Positions 46,317 through 58,368 of a stretch of DNA of 64,000 nt are shown in pieces. Origin of the DNA: Aphelocoma coerulescens (lineage: Eukaryota; Chordata; Aves; Passeriformes; Corvidae); assembly GCF_041296385.1 (NCBI RefSeq), contig NC_091020.1, positions 34,111,001-34,175,000 on the forward strand, read 5' to 3'. The notes beneath the pieces are model-generated. The model was not told where the DNA came from. It ran no database searches and was given only the letters and a program-made list of their open reading frames with translations. A program made the position numbers and the translations under genes. Numbering within the stretch: position 1 is the stretch's first letter; each line of letters starts with the position of its first letter.

Positions 46317-48214
46317 TGGAGCAGTAGCTGTTCATCCATGCTAACTTTTAAGGAACTTGTAACTTAATAACTTATTTAATGGAGCATGAGATGTGAAAAT
46401 GTTGCACATTACAGACATTTCTGATAAACAAATCCTGCATGGCACAGGGCTGCAAATAGATGCACAGAGGCAAAAGGATGAGAACTTTGCCTTTAGGAAG
46501 GATGGCCTTTGCCTGCTGGGGTTGGACATTTTTTTGTCTTTACTGTTTGTACTGAGCTGCTGATGACAGGGCTGTTCTCCTCTGGTCACACAGCTCCTGT
46601 CACTGGGAACTGGCACAGATCAACGTGCTCTGAAATAACATTTTGGTTTGTGTGGCCATTAGAGACTGTTCCACGTGGCACTGCCCTGGCTCAGTGTCCC
46701 TCCTGAGCCCAGTGCATCTGGGCACTGGCACGGCCAGGTTTCATCACAGACCTCTTGTCACAATGTCATCATCAACTCAAGACCCAGAAAATCCCACACT
46801 GAGGCTCTGGTCACCTTTTGTTTATTTTCTTTTGACCAGGTCTGTGGGAGTTTCGTTGCAGACAGAAGGGAAGTCAGTCTCCATTTTTTTGGCCATTATT
46901 CGAGCCAAAATATCCGGGGAGCCAATGTGAGCTGGCAGGGCTCTGGTGTGCCAATTCCAGCCCTCCCTGCTGTGGTGTGTGCAGATAATGTTTGGGATGA
47001 ATGTCTGCTCCAACACAGGTGCAGAACTAAATGTTTGGCCTTTGAACTTAACAGGAATTTCTGCACTGGTAGAAATCAAGCCAGATGTTCTTTCAGAAAG
47101 TATTGCTAATGTATCTGTGATGTGTGTGGTTAAAAGAACTATGGAATTCAGCTTATTTTGTCGAGGTAGAGTAACTCTTGAAGTGGGGTCAAGCTTTGTT
47201 AGAATTTTCAGCTGCAAGCAAAAAAGGTAAATGTTAGATAATGAGTGATCTCTTGACCTTGAATTTCTGTTCACCTCTAGAAGAAAGCAAAAATAATTTT
47301 ACACGTTGATTAAGAAATAATCCTGCTTTATTATTTTTTTTTCTTCATTCTCTCTGTGTTGTGTCTTCGGAGGCCGTTTCACCTTTTATTTCACCTTCAC
47401 TTTGAAAGTTTCCTGAAAGATAACTTTGATCTTCCTTTTTTAGTGCTAAAGCAAACTGCAGCCCTAGAACCTTTTATAATGTGTTAGAAAGGGCTTCACG
47501 GTCATGGGAACAAAACCTGGTTATGAATGAAACCTGAAAGCTTTTAATAATAAATACAGTGATTTAAAAAATTTTAGAGCCTCTGAAATGGGGGGTGGAG
47601 GGAAGATAATGTCTTTACCTTTTGTAGGTGTGTTTTGTTTTACACTTTGTGTTATAGTTGGATAGGATAAATGATACTGTTTATTTTTAAGGTTTTCATG
47701 AGCTTTGCATGAGGTGTTGAATATTCAAATTCACCTGCTCATTATTTCTACACTTTTTATTTTTAAGTTACTTCCAGTCATGGCCTTTATTGAATAAATC
47801 ATTAATAACAGTCTTGTGCAAGTGGGACAATAAATCACAGTTCTAGGAAGTTATAAAGGAGGGGGTTTTGTTGGTTTCTTTGTGGGTAAAATATATCAAT
47901 TAATAAGCACTCTGTTGTGCTTTTCTGCTTAATGAAGAGCAACAATGTTTGATGAAACTCCAGTGAAGGGAGACAAATGGGATTCAAGTCAAGGGGTGAT
48001 GGGGAAAAGCTTTTAAGAAATAATAGTTCAAGCAATAAAATCATGCTCATAAAAATCTGAGTGCAGATAAGATTTGGTTTCTTGGGTGGGGAGGCCAGAT
48101 AATGTCATACAAATATGGATTTGAAAATCCTTCAGGAAATGTTGGAATTTTAAAGTTCCTTTAGGTAGGATGTGGTTACCCAGGGAGGTTGGCAGTGATG
48201 GTGATGCCTTTTCC

Positions 48215-48600
48215 TGGTCTTAAAATCAGGAGTCACACACGGTTAGAAGGGGAAAAGGGATTTTACCTTGGTATTTATTTTAAGGATCCTTAGGTGCACA
48301 CGTCCAGGTCATGTGCATCGAGATGTACCCCGCCCAGTCTATCTATGTCTTCATCTTCTGCCTCCACACCTCTTTCTCCCCCCCCCCAACATTGGGTATC
48401 ACATTATAGGTGTTATTAATTAGCAGATCTATCAAAGATTCCCCAATGAGAGGCTCAAGTGAGCCCCCCTCCCCAAGGAACCTTCCCCTGGATGGTTCTA
48501 TCTTGGTTTACAGAATGTGTTCTGGAGAGGACCTTGGGCTCTGGGGCACACTGATCTCTGGCTACGAAGCTTCTAAAATGTTTTGTCTCTTAGCTTAACA
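48215..48600 (-). mobile_element. LTR of a songbird-type endogenous retrovirus (probable solo LTR)
   Basis: On the minus strand it begins TGTTAAGCTAAGAGAC, passes 'gaaggttccttggggagg', 'cctataatgtgatacccaat' and 'aggcagaagatgaagacata', then AAAATAAATACC as poly(A) signal, and ends 'tcctgattttaagacca'. The ends are TG...CA and the length is 386 bases. I recognise this as resembling LTRs of ERVL-type elements of finches; that is recollection, not a search. No internal retroviral sequence adjoins it and no clear target-site duplication is visible. Confidence 0.65.
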
Positions 48601-48665
48601 AACAAGTCCAAGAATGTAGGCAAAAAGCACTGGGAATACAGAAGTTGTAAAAAGGTATAACAATG

Positions 48666-48745
48666 GAAGTGTCCAAGGCCAGGCTGGATGGGTGCAAAGG
48701 GATGAGCTGTAAGGGCCCTTCCCACCCAAACCTTTCCATGCTCTA
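48666..48745 (+). mobile_element. CR1 LINE 3'-end fragment
   Basis: It reads 'agtgtccaaggccaggctgg', then 'aagggcccttcccacccaaa'. It lies just beyond the LTR at 48215-48600. Confidence 0.7.
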
Positions 48746-50121
48746 AATGCTCTTGCAGTGAACCTTCCCACCAGGGAGATGAAGCTGTTCTCTCAAATGT
48801 GCCCTGACAAAGGAATGTTTTACACAGAGAGGATGGAAAACCTGCTGGAAGCATTGATACCACCTGGGTGGGGAACATGAAATTGGTTAATTAGTTAATG
48901 CTCTCTGGGTGTTGCTGAGCCTCGTTATTTCCCTGTGACCCCACCACCTTTGGCTGCCACCGTGTGCAGAAGTGATGGAAGCTCTGCAGCCAAGGGTTAT
49001 AATTAATTAATAGCATATTAAGAATACCCTTGAAAGGAATTTTTGTCATGAGAGAAGAAGCTGAGTTACCTTTTAGCTTAGAGGGAATGAATGCAGAATA
49101 GAGTGAGTCAGGGAGAATAAATAATGAGTGGGTTTTGTTGAATGCTGTAGGATTTTTGTTGCTCAATGGCTTAAAAACATTCAGTGTTTCTCTGTTTTGG
49201 TTCAGCATAGTTCAGCTCCCAGCAAACACTCCTGGCTTTCTCAGAGTAGTTTCAAAGTAAGTACATCTTGCAATGTTTTAAAACATAACTGAAGACCAAT
49301 TTAATTCTATTTATGGTTACTCCATTCACAGCCTTTGTAAATAGAAACTTCATAAGGAAATCTGGAACTATTTTAATGGAACTCAGGTAATATTTGTGCT
49401 ACTGACACCTGTAGAGTTTGATTTTTTTGATTCTTTATGAAAGGAAATCTATGTCAAAATGATCTTTTCAAGAGTCAGCTGCAAGTGTTGGTATCCTTGG
49501 GCATCCCAGCTCCTGAGGGCTGTGGGGGTGTTTTCCCAGCTTGGCTCTTTCACCCACTGGTATTGAGAATATTTCCTTGCCAGCCTCACTCCCAGACATC
49601 CTAAAAATGTACAGAACCAGTGGTTTTCCTCATCTTATCACTGGAATTGCATCTTCCACTCTTCTCTCGGTTTTATAAAATCTTTTCTTCCCTGAAGATC
49701 TCCAAAACGAAATTTTCTTGTCTCTTTTCACATTTCACACAGACTTTTTTTCCTCACTTATGTCTTTTTCTCATTATATTGATGCTTATCAAGAGTCACA
49801 TTTTGTTTTCAGAATCTTTCTTTTTATGTCTTTCTTATATCCAGATTTATTGGAAGTAGATTAACCAGAAACAAAAGATTCTGCTTGGGTTCTAAAATCA
49901 CTTAACTGAATATATCTTGCCTAATTAAATGCCTCCATAGGGATTTTTGCTGTCCTCACTTTTGGTGTTTGTTTGGAAAGCTGTGAGTTATATTTTATTT
50001 ATTATAGGAATTTTCCTTTTATACAGGCTGGAAATTCTGTATTTGAGGTTGAGAAGTTATTGGTTAATTAAGGGGCAATTAAGAATATATATTATAATTG
50101 CAATATGTTTCTTTTGCCCGG

Positions 50122-50125
<4 letters not shown>

Positions 50126-50180
<55 letters not shown>
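50126..50180. repeat. (TA)n microsatellite in an AT-rich block
   Basis: About 27 TA dinucleotides without interruption, followed by a further 100 bases that are almost all A and T. Confidence 0.9.
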
Positions 50181-50185
<5 letters not shown>

Positions 50186-51408
50186 TTATTTATTTATTTT
50201 ATATATGTGTTAATATTTTTATTTATATAATTTCTATATATTTTTTTTTAATTTATTTTATAGCTAAACATTTTTTTTAAAAAAATAGAAGAATAGAAGG
50301 GAGCTTCGGAACTGTTATTTTAAATTTTTGGGGTTTTTTTTGTTGGGGTTTTTTTTGGTTGTTGTTTTTTGTTGTTTCCTAGATTTGCTTGCTTTGTGAC
50401 TCGAGCTACGTGTGTGTATATATATATTTATAAATATATATTCATATCTGTGCAGCAGACCAAAGCCTGCCTGCAGCATCTCAGGTTTGATGGAAAGAAA
50501 TTTCAGAGTTTACTGAATTTCTTTTCCCTATAAATCTTTTTATACTGTGCATAGAAAGATTTACAGTGAAAAATAGAGGCTGCACTAAAGCTGACTGCTC
50601 AGTATGGCAACCATAAAGCCTTTCAATAAAATAACTTTAGATATAATTCCTCCATGAAACAGTGAATTTAAAAGTTGCTTCTGTTACTTAGGTACAGATG
50701 CAAAATAATTTCTGTGTGTATTTCTGTGTGTTTTGTTCTCCAGCCTCTCATAGGTACAAGTGCCAAATCAAACAATAATATAATTTGTTGAATGTCCAAA
50801 ATCCATGTTCTTATACATGAAATATTTATAAAAAATATATAGTAATTTTTTTAAAAATATTAATTTTTAGGAAAAAGAACCATCAACAAACCACATTTTG
50901 TAGTTAGAGAATTGTTGCACCACCCCATTCAGCTGCTTCGAGCTCCAAAGAGGCAGCAGATAAAGAGGCTGATAAGCACAATAATTGTGATATGACAGGA
51001 GATCCAGTGTTGCATCCTAAAGGAGTCAAATATTAAGGAAGTACAAGGGTTATGTGGAGCTGCCTTCAGCTTTGTAAAGCACTTGAAAGCTGGGAGGGAT
51101 TGAAACGCTGAATATTTGCTGTAAATGTATATTTCAAGAGTAAAATATAAAATTAGATAAAATTAGTTCTCACTAATAAACTCTTGGCAGCTCCACTTGT
51201 ACCAAACCAGTAGTTTCTGTGTGCTTAAATAATTCACTTTTTAGGTACTGTCCCAAATAATTCCCGATTCTGTTTCCCTTTCCTTTGAATTAAACACCAA
51301 GCGGTGGTAAAATTCAGAGTTTGGTTATAAAGGCTCCACATTTTGGTTGTTTTCCTGCAGAAAAACGCATTTTCTGGGGAAATGTAGTAATTTGCCGGGG
51401 AAAGTTTG

Positions 51409-51423
51409 TCACTAGGTGGCAGG
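51409..51423 (+). promoter_or_regulatory. Candidate CTCF binding site
   Basis: TCACTAGGTGGCAGG matches the core CCASYAGRKGGCRS at 13 of 14 positions. It lies in the gene-free part upstream of DHX32. Occupancy cannot be judged from sequence. Confidence 0.4.
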
Positions 51424-54400
51424 ATTAGACTGTGTTAGTGCCAGCATTCCTTAGGGTTTGGCCACTTCTTTTTATTCCCTCAACACCCCTTAGATTACAC
51501 CCAGCATTCAAAAGCACCGAAATGTTACAGTAAATTCTAATAAATGCAATGCTTTTGAATGAGTTGGGGTTTTTTTAATAGCGGCCATACCGTGCTGGAC
51601 TTCAGAATCATCGTAAATATTTCATTAATGTTCACTTTGAGATCAAACCTGTTCATTTTCTGAAGAGTATTAGAAGTATTTTTCTATTCAAATTTGTAAT
51701 GGTGTCTAAATAAAAACAATTTGGTTTTCCAAAGATGTCCAATATTCAGATACTGCCTTACCCACACGTGCAGACGAGGTATTTATTGTGAAAATGGCTT
51801 TTTTTTTTTGACCCTAAATGCCATTTTTCCTATGAGAATCCCTAATTCCCAGCCCAGTTAAGGATGTGACAAATTAGATTTTTCCTGTGTGGGCCAACTT
51901 TAAATCTCTCTGGCTGGGGAGATGGGGAAAAGTGGCAAAACTCTGCTGTAACTGGCCAAGCAGTAATGGTGGCATTTGCATTCTGCTCTCCATTTATTCC
52001 ATTGCAAACAGTCCTGGGGTCCCAGTGGAGGCTGGAATACTTTGGTGCCTGGATCTGACAGATGGAGCAGCTGTGCAGAGCCTGAGGAGGTTTTCTTTTG
52101 AGGGATAAAGTAAAAGTTTGGGAAACATTGGAGGGATGTCTCTGATCACTTGCTATGTGCTGAACTCTCTGGGGTTTTTGTGGGAACAATTTAAATTTCA
52201 TTTTTAGGGATGTGCTACAGGTTGTGAGCCAAGAGTGTCCTACACACATGGATTAAAGGTCATCAGCCCTAAAGGATCCTTCACTATAGTCCAGTCATCC
52301 CTGTGTTCCCTATCAGAAAAAAACCACGGATTTTAAATTATAATGATATCACTAATTCAAAACCTCCTTACATAGGTTTAAATTGAAGAAAAAAATGCTT
52401 AAGAAATGTGTTTTTTGAGCAGGCATGAGGGAAAACATAATTCTACTTTCATACTCAGTTTAAATGATATGGACTAAAGTTATAATGTAGATTAAATTAT
52501 AGTTATAAAAGTCTCTAGAGTGCTTCCTGACATAATTTTAAAAAATGATGAACAAAATGTTGCTTGATTTCCTTCTTTTTCTTTTTTTAAATGATTTTTA
52601 AAGTCTTTTTTTTCCTCAGCCAAGTACTGGTTGTCCAAGGTAAGCAGGTGGAGAAGCATCTGTGTACTTTTATGTGGATTATCTCAGGCCTTCTGCATTG
52701 AGGAAGAACATGATTATGATCCCAGGTTTCTATCAATAGAAGTCTAGACGTGCACGTCCTTAGAATTTTTTAGTGAGAATATATTTGCATTTCTTTTCAG
52801 GTGTCTGAGCACAGGTCAGTGACTATTTTGCCTCGAATATGATTTCAACAACTTCTAAAGCTGTTAAAATGGATGCTGGAGGTGCCCAGTGGGATGAGAT
52901 CACTTATAGGAGGAGTTTTCTTAGCACCAAGAGCAAGTTCTGTCAGTGGGGGACGTTCAGCAACCAGGAGGAGAATATGAAAATCATTAACAATGAAAAT
53001 TAGAAATGCCTTTTTTACTGCTAATAGATATTCTTAGGCTTGAATAACATCTGCTTGGAACCAGCCAACTCATTCTCAAGTTTGTCAGGAGCCCTAGTTT
53101 TGCACAATTTTAGAGAACACCTGCAATGACTTCAGGAATTAAGTTTTTACCAGGAGCCTTTTTCATTAAATCTCCAAGTTGGAATTCCAGATTTTTCCCA
53201 CAATGAAGGAGAGCTCTTCTAAAATATTAATATATGCTTTTACAGATGTTTTAAACTGATAGTGTTGTATGGAATATTTGAGATTTAGAGGCAATAAAGA
53301 AAGCTTCAGTAGATTCGTTTTTTTCGAAGCAGAGCTTGCAAAGCTGAGATTTATTTCTTCATGCATTTGTTACAAACCTTCAGCTTCTCAGGTAATCAGA
53401 GCTTGGTTACAAGGATTTTTTTAGTTGAGAAATATTGGACATGTTGCTCAGACCATCCCAGGCAGCATCTCATCTCTGCCATAACCTAAACCAGGATTTT
53501 CTTTTCAAATTCTTGCTCGTGGCTGCAGTGGAACAACTGTGGAGAATCCACTGCAGTAGAAGGTAAATTATTGCAGAGATTAATCACCCCTGTTCCAAAG
53601 GTACACCTTGTTTCTGCTGTGTACTTCATTATTTCAGCCCTCAGCCAATGCATCTCTGCCTTTGCCACCACGTTGAAGGGCTGAGGTGTCAACATCAATT
53701 TTTGCCCCCTGTTTGGACACTTTTAGCTGCATTTGAGCTTTTATATCTCACAGCAGCACAAAGCAGGAATCTCTTCACTAGTTTTGCTGTAGATATCCCA
53801 TATATCCATATATACCATATGTATGGTGTGTGGATGTGTGTAAATCCTTGTGGAATAAGTAGGAAAAGAAGGATGGTTTAAGCCTGGAATAACTTCTTGC
53901 ATCAACTGGGTTTTGTTGTGTCTGATTAACACTCAAAATATTTTACCTCTGGTTTTTTCTAATCATTTCTGCACATTATAAACAACAAAGCAGAATGGGT
54001 TTCTAATTTGTATTCAGCTGGAAAAATGTTCTATAAATCAGAAGAGAAGTTTGCTCTCCCCCTTTGGTGCAGTACAAGAGAATTCTGTTTAAATGAAGCA
54101 TGCAATTTTAATCAATTGTACCCTAAGAAAAGAAGACAAACAGCTGCTGCTGGTTAATTGGTGAATGTCTCCACCAATGGACTCATCATTTATTCACTGC
54201 CTTCTATTCTGAAAATAAAGGTGTTAGCACCCTGCAGTAGCTCTGCCTGCACACTTGCAACTGAGCAGCTCAGATTACACATGAATTTATTTCAAAAGAC
54301 AAAGATGTGACCTTCACCCTCCCAGCTCCATTGTCTTCATCTGAAAATCACATTTCCTGCGAAAGGTCAGATCTCGTGTGTGAAACCAAGGGAAAAACGT

Positions 54401-54496
54401 GTGTAATCCCTCTAGCTGAAAGGTTCCTTTCTTGTTAGAAATTATACCAAATCTCCAGAATGTGGAGATTTCCCCACTCTGACAGAGGGTTCTGAG

Positions 54497-54610
54497 GTAG
54501 AACCACAGACTCTGGGGGCTGGAAGGGACCCTCAGAGGTCACTGGGTCCAGCCTTTGGCTCAGATTGGATCCAGCTCCAGGTCTTGTTGAGTTTTGAAGC
54601 TTCTCTGTGT
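54497..54610 (-). mobile_element. CR1-like fragment
   Basis: The plus strand reads 'accacagactctgggggctg', 'gaagggaccctcagaggtca' and then 'ctgggtccagcc', a reverse-oriented CR1 subfamily tail. Confidence 0.6.
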
Positions 54611-57600
54611 TCCAGTTCCAGTCTCTTGCCCCTTCATGGTAAAATAAATTGTTTCCTTATATCAGGTCAGAATTTCCCACCATCCAGGGTGATTTCCACC
54701 TGTCCTTCCACTGTGCACCAGGGGAAGAGTCTCTCCATCATCTCTTTCTTTCCTCTTCTCCGTAGCTCTTCCTTATTTCTATTTGTTTTCCACAACCTCT
54801 CTGTTACTTTCATTTATAGCTCCACTTTCAGGTTGGGGCTTTGCCCTACTCCCCCTTTCTGACTCACCATTTGCAGTGGGGTTGCAGGCTTTTCCAGGGA
54901 AATATAGGAGTGAAATACAAAACTTCAACTTGACAAAACTTGGAGTGATTGATCCTCCTTTCCTTCCTTTTCTCTCCAGTCTTGTCCCTTCTGCATCCCC
55001 TTTTCTTCTCATCCTCCTTGCAAGTAATTTTTGCAGCAGCTGTGCTCAGTTGTTCTGTTCTTATATTTTGTTTTGCCCTTGCCTCTAGGTCTGTTCTTTG
55101 TATTTTGGGTTTGCAGTTTGTTTCTTGGAGCCTTCCTTGTCCTTGTTTCTCTGCTCCATCCATGGCCTGGCTGTCTGGGACCTCTCCACATCATCCTGGG
55201 ACTATTCCAGTGTTGGGGATTTACCTGAAAAATATTTCCTTTGGGTTACCTGGCTGATAAACACAAAGAACCATAAAAATGTAAAATCCAATCATAAGAT
55301 CTGGTGGGGTTTTTTTAGTGACAAGAAGTCAAAATGTATTGATAACTAAAAGGATACAAATACTTAATTTGATCCTGTTTCGTTTCCTTTAAAAGGTATT
55401 TTTAAGACAGGCTCTGCAGCCATTTCTGAGTCTCTGAAGAAGGCCATATCTGAAATATTTGGTCACAATAATGATATCAGATCTTACAGAGCTCTGAATA
55501 ACCTGTCACACGAAGCAGCAAACTGAGAATTGGGGTTCTGTTGTTCGAGTAATAAAGTAAAACTAAAAATCAGAGCATTGTATTATTAAACATGAAGATT
55601 AATCTTCTACAGCAGTGGCTTAATGCTGTGTAAATAGAGTGAATGTGTCCAACTATATTTTGGAAAAAAGGCCTTGTGCTTTGCTTTCCATAGGAGAAGC
55701 AATGAATGGAGAACAATTCCATGGGCTGTTACAATGTGGAGGCATTTTTTTTTCTTAAATAATTCAAGGAGAGTAAGAAAATGTTCTGGTCTGAAAGAAC
55801 AGATTTAGAAGTGCTAAATAGCTTTATTATGTTGTTTAAATGTTTTAATAATGGTGTTACACGATGTTCTGTAAATTTCATTTACGTTATAATTGCTATT
55901 ACAGTGTTAAAATACCATCAATGAGATGCTATTGTGCTTCCAAAATTCAATTATCAGTGTATCTTCTTTTATATCAGGCTTAGCTGTTGTGTTTGCAAAT
56001 TTTAGATAAAATTTACTCTGCAGGCATCCATATCAAAGCAAAAAGGGAGAGAATAAAGGAAGTGGAAATTCAGGTATACTGAGGTTTTGTTTTGTATATG
56101 ATATAGAGAGGCCACACAAACTAATCTAAAGAGAGGAGACTTCTGCTCTGTGTGTTCTTCATGTCCTTCTGAAGGTCTGCAGGGACTTGGCTCTAACCAA
56201 TAATGGTATTTTTTCCCTTCACTAATCCATGTGTATATTCTTAGATTTGCAAAGAAAGAAATCAAACAGAATTATTATCTTTATTTAAACCTGTCTGTCC
56301 CAAGCTAAACTCTTTGAGACTTCCCCTTATCTGCCAGCTAATCAGCAGGCACCTTTCCCGTGTCAGACCTCTCCCCTTCATGTGAATTTTATGAAGAAAA
56401 CCTATTTCTCTGTATTCAAAAGCAAAGATCCACTGTACCTCACTGTACACTCTGCTCTGCATCCTACTGATTATCTTCCCTTGTAGCTGCAAGTGGAATT
56501 GTGCCGTTCTCACTGAAAATCCAAACTGTAGTCAAATGCCAGCTTCTGTTTGGTGTAGGTCAGGTTTTAAATCCCTTTTACTGAAGGATTAAAGAGCTGC
56601 AGTGAAGTAGCTCTGGCAGGTGAGTTCAGTGTGCAGCAGCTCTGCTTAAAAGCAGAATGCTGAAGGTAGGGTGGCTCTGAATTAAATCAATCTGCATTAG
56701 GCACTGCTTTTCCTCTACAGAATGTAAGGAATTTTCTGCAGACCATCCCAATAATGGTACTTTATTCCCAGGGTTCTCTAGTGCGTAATTATGTCTTTAA
56801 TTTCTAGGCTGTCACCAAACCTCCATCCTGGGGGTTAAAGGAACATAACCAGGGCAGCGCAGAAATCACCAAACCTCAGCACAAAGGCTTCTTTTGGGAT
56901 TCAGCAGCTGGTTCTTCCCGGAGCTGTAAATCCATAAAAATCCCCGTGTGCTGATTGCTGCATTGTTTGACACCCGTTCAGCCCCGGGGCTTGGCAATCA
57001 CCGAGCTCACCATGGAGCTTGATAGAATTGTTGTTGGCCTCCAGCAATCCCGTGCTGAACACCCGAATTTCTGCTGAAGATTTTTGTTAACTCTCTTGGC
57101 TCTTTCTTCCTCGGGCTCTGGTCATCCTCAGAAGTTATTTCTCCTAGCTGTAGCTTGGAATTTTGATATTGGAATTCTGTCCTGCTTGCTGGGACAGCTG
57201 CACCACTTTGGCAGCTCTTCCCCTTGGAGGTCCGGGTGTCTCCCAGCTGCCTCCTGCTGGTTTTCCCAGTATTTTGGTAACCAGTGCTGGTCTTACTGGG
57301 AAGTTCAAAACCCCACATGCAGCTGTGCTGTCCTGCCTGGAAATTTGGTAAATTGTTGAGGGAGTGGTGTGTCCTGCTTTCTTTCATCATTCTTGGACTG
57401 ATGAATGTGTTCCAAGAGCTGCTGGGGTCATCCTTGTGCACATTTTCTTACGTTTACATTGTCTCAAAATTTGTGAGATTTCTCCTGCATTTCTTGAAGA
57501 AGTGGATGTTGTGATTGTCTGTCTTTGCTTGGAAAAACCCAAGTCTTGTGGCGTGTTTTCATCTCTGTCAAAGTAGATATTTGCAACCAAGAGCCAGGGT

Positions 57601-58289
57601 TTGAAACCCTGCTTTGAGCTGGATTTGCTTCATTTACATTTTTACTGCACATTTAGTAAATGTATAGATGTGCTATAGAATTATTACATCAGTGGCTGGG
57701 TAAGGCAGTAAAATGTTGTGTTTTGAATGACTTTACACATTCCTTCATCCAAGTCAACCAGGTTTTGATGTGAGTTTATCCAGAGTGTCACAGACACATT
57801 TTCATGGGGGCTGTTCTGCTTGCTGGTGGGGTAAAATACATCCCAGTCTTTGGGAAAGCACTGCAATAAATAGAAATGATTTGTCATTTAGAAGTGAAAA
57901 AATAAACCGAGCTGGAACTTGGTTTTGATGTGATTGAATGTTATTTGGCCAAGCATTGCATTGAAGACTCATTAATTGAGATACTCCCAGTTTTGTTAGT
58001 TGTAACCTCTGAGAGATAAATACAGATAATTAATCACCTCTCAGATTTGGGCCTTTCTGTAAGGAAAAGAACCAAAAAAATAGACCTCTCTCAGTACAAA
58101 TAGGTTTTCTACATCAACACAGGGAGATTTTTGGAGTAGCTATCCAGCTAGGAGGGGCAAAATTCTCATTACACTGAGGAGTCTCTGTGCTAAATTTTTG
58201 ACAGGCATAAAATAATATGGTTGGTTACAACAGCAGGAGGCTGACTTGATAACCTGGAAGATTTTTTAATTCCTGCATTGATAAATTTA

Positions 58290-58368
58290 AAATACTGGAA
58301 GGTGTCCCTGTCCATGGCACTGGATGATCTTTAAGGTCCCTTCCAACCCAAACCATTCTGGGACTCTG
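58290..58368 (+). mobile_element. CR1 LINE 3'-end fragment
   Basis: It reads 'actggaaggtgtccctgtcc', then 'tctttaaggtcccttccaac', 'ccaaaccattctgggactct' and GTGAT. The octamer tail runs into a short (AT)n tract. Confidence 0.8.

Larger units (their letters stand above)
41094..48214. other. No recognised gene; likely DHX32 5' intron or intergenic DNA
   Basis: No exon of a known protein was recognised. The stretch has a locally GC-richer patch at about 41400-41700, a short duplicated motif at about 42212-42286, a T run at 44969-44984, a CR1 fragment at 46270 and an AC/C tract at 46026-46049. If DHX32 has a further upstream exon, as its acceptor at 41069-41070 suggests, this is intronic. FANK1, the next gene in human, was not found. 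Confidence 0.5.

Noticed and set aside
57007..57441. 144-codon minus-strand open frame
   Set aside because: No recognisable motif, no neighbours or splice context, and composition like surrounding non-coding DNA.
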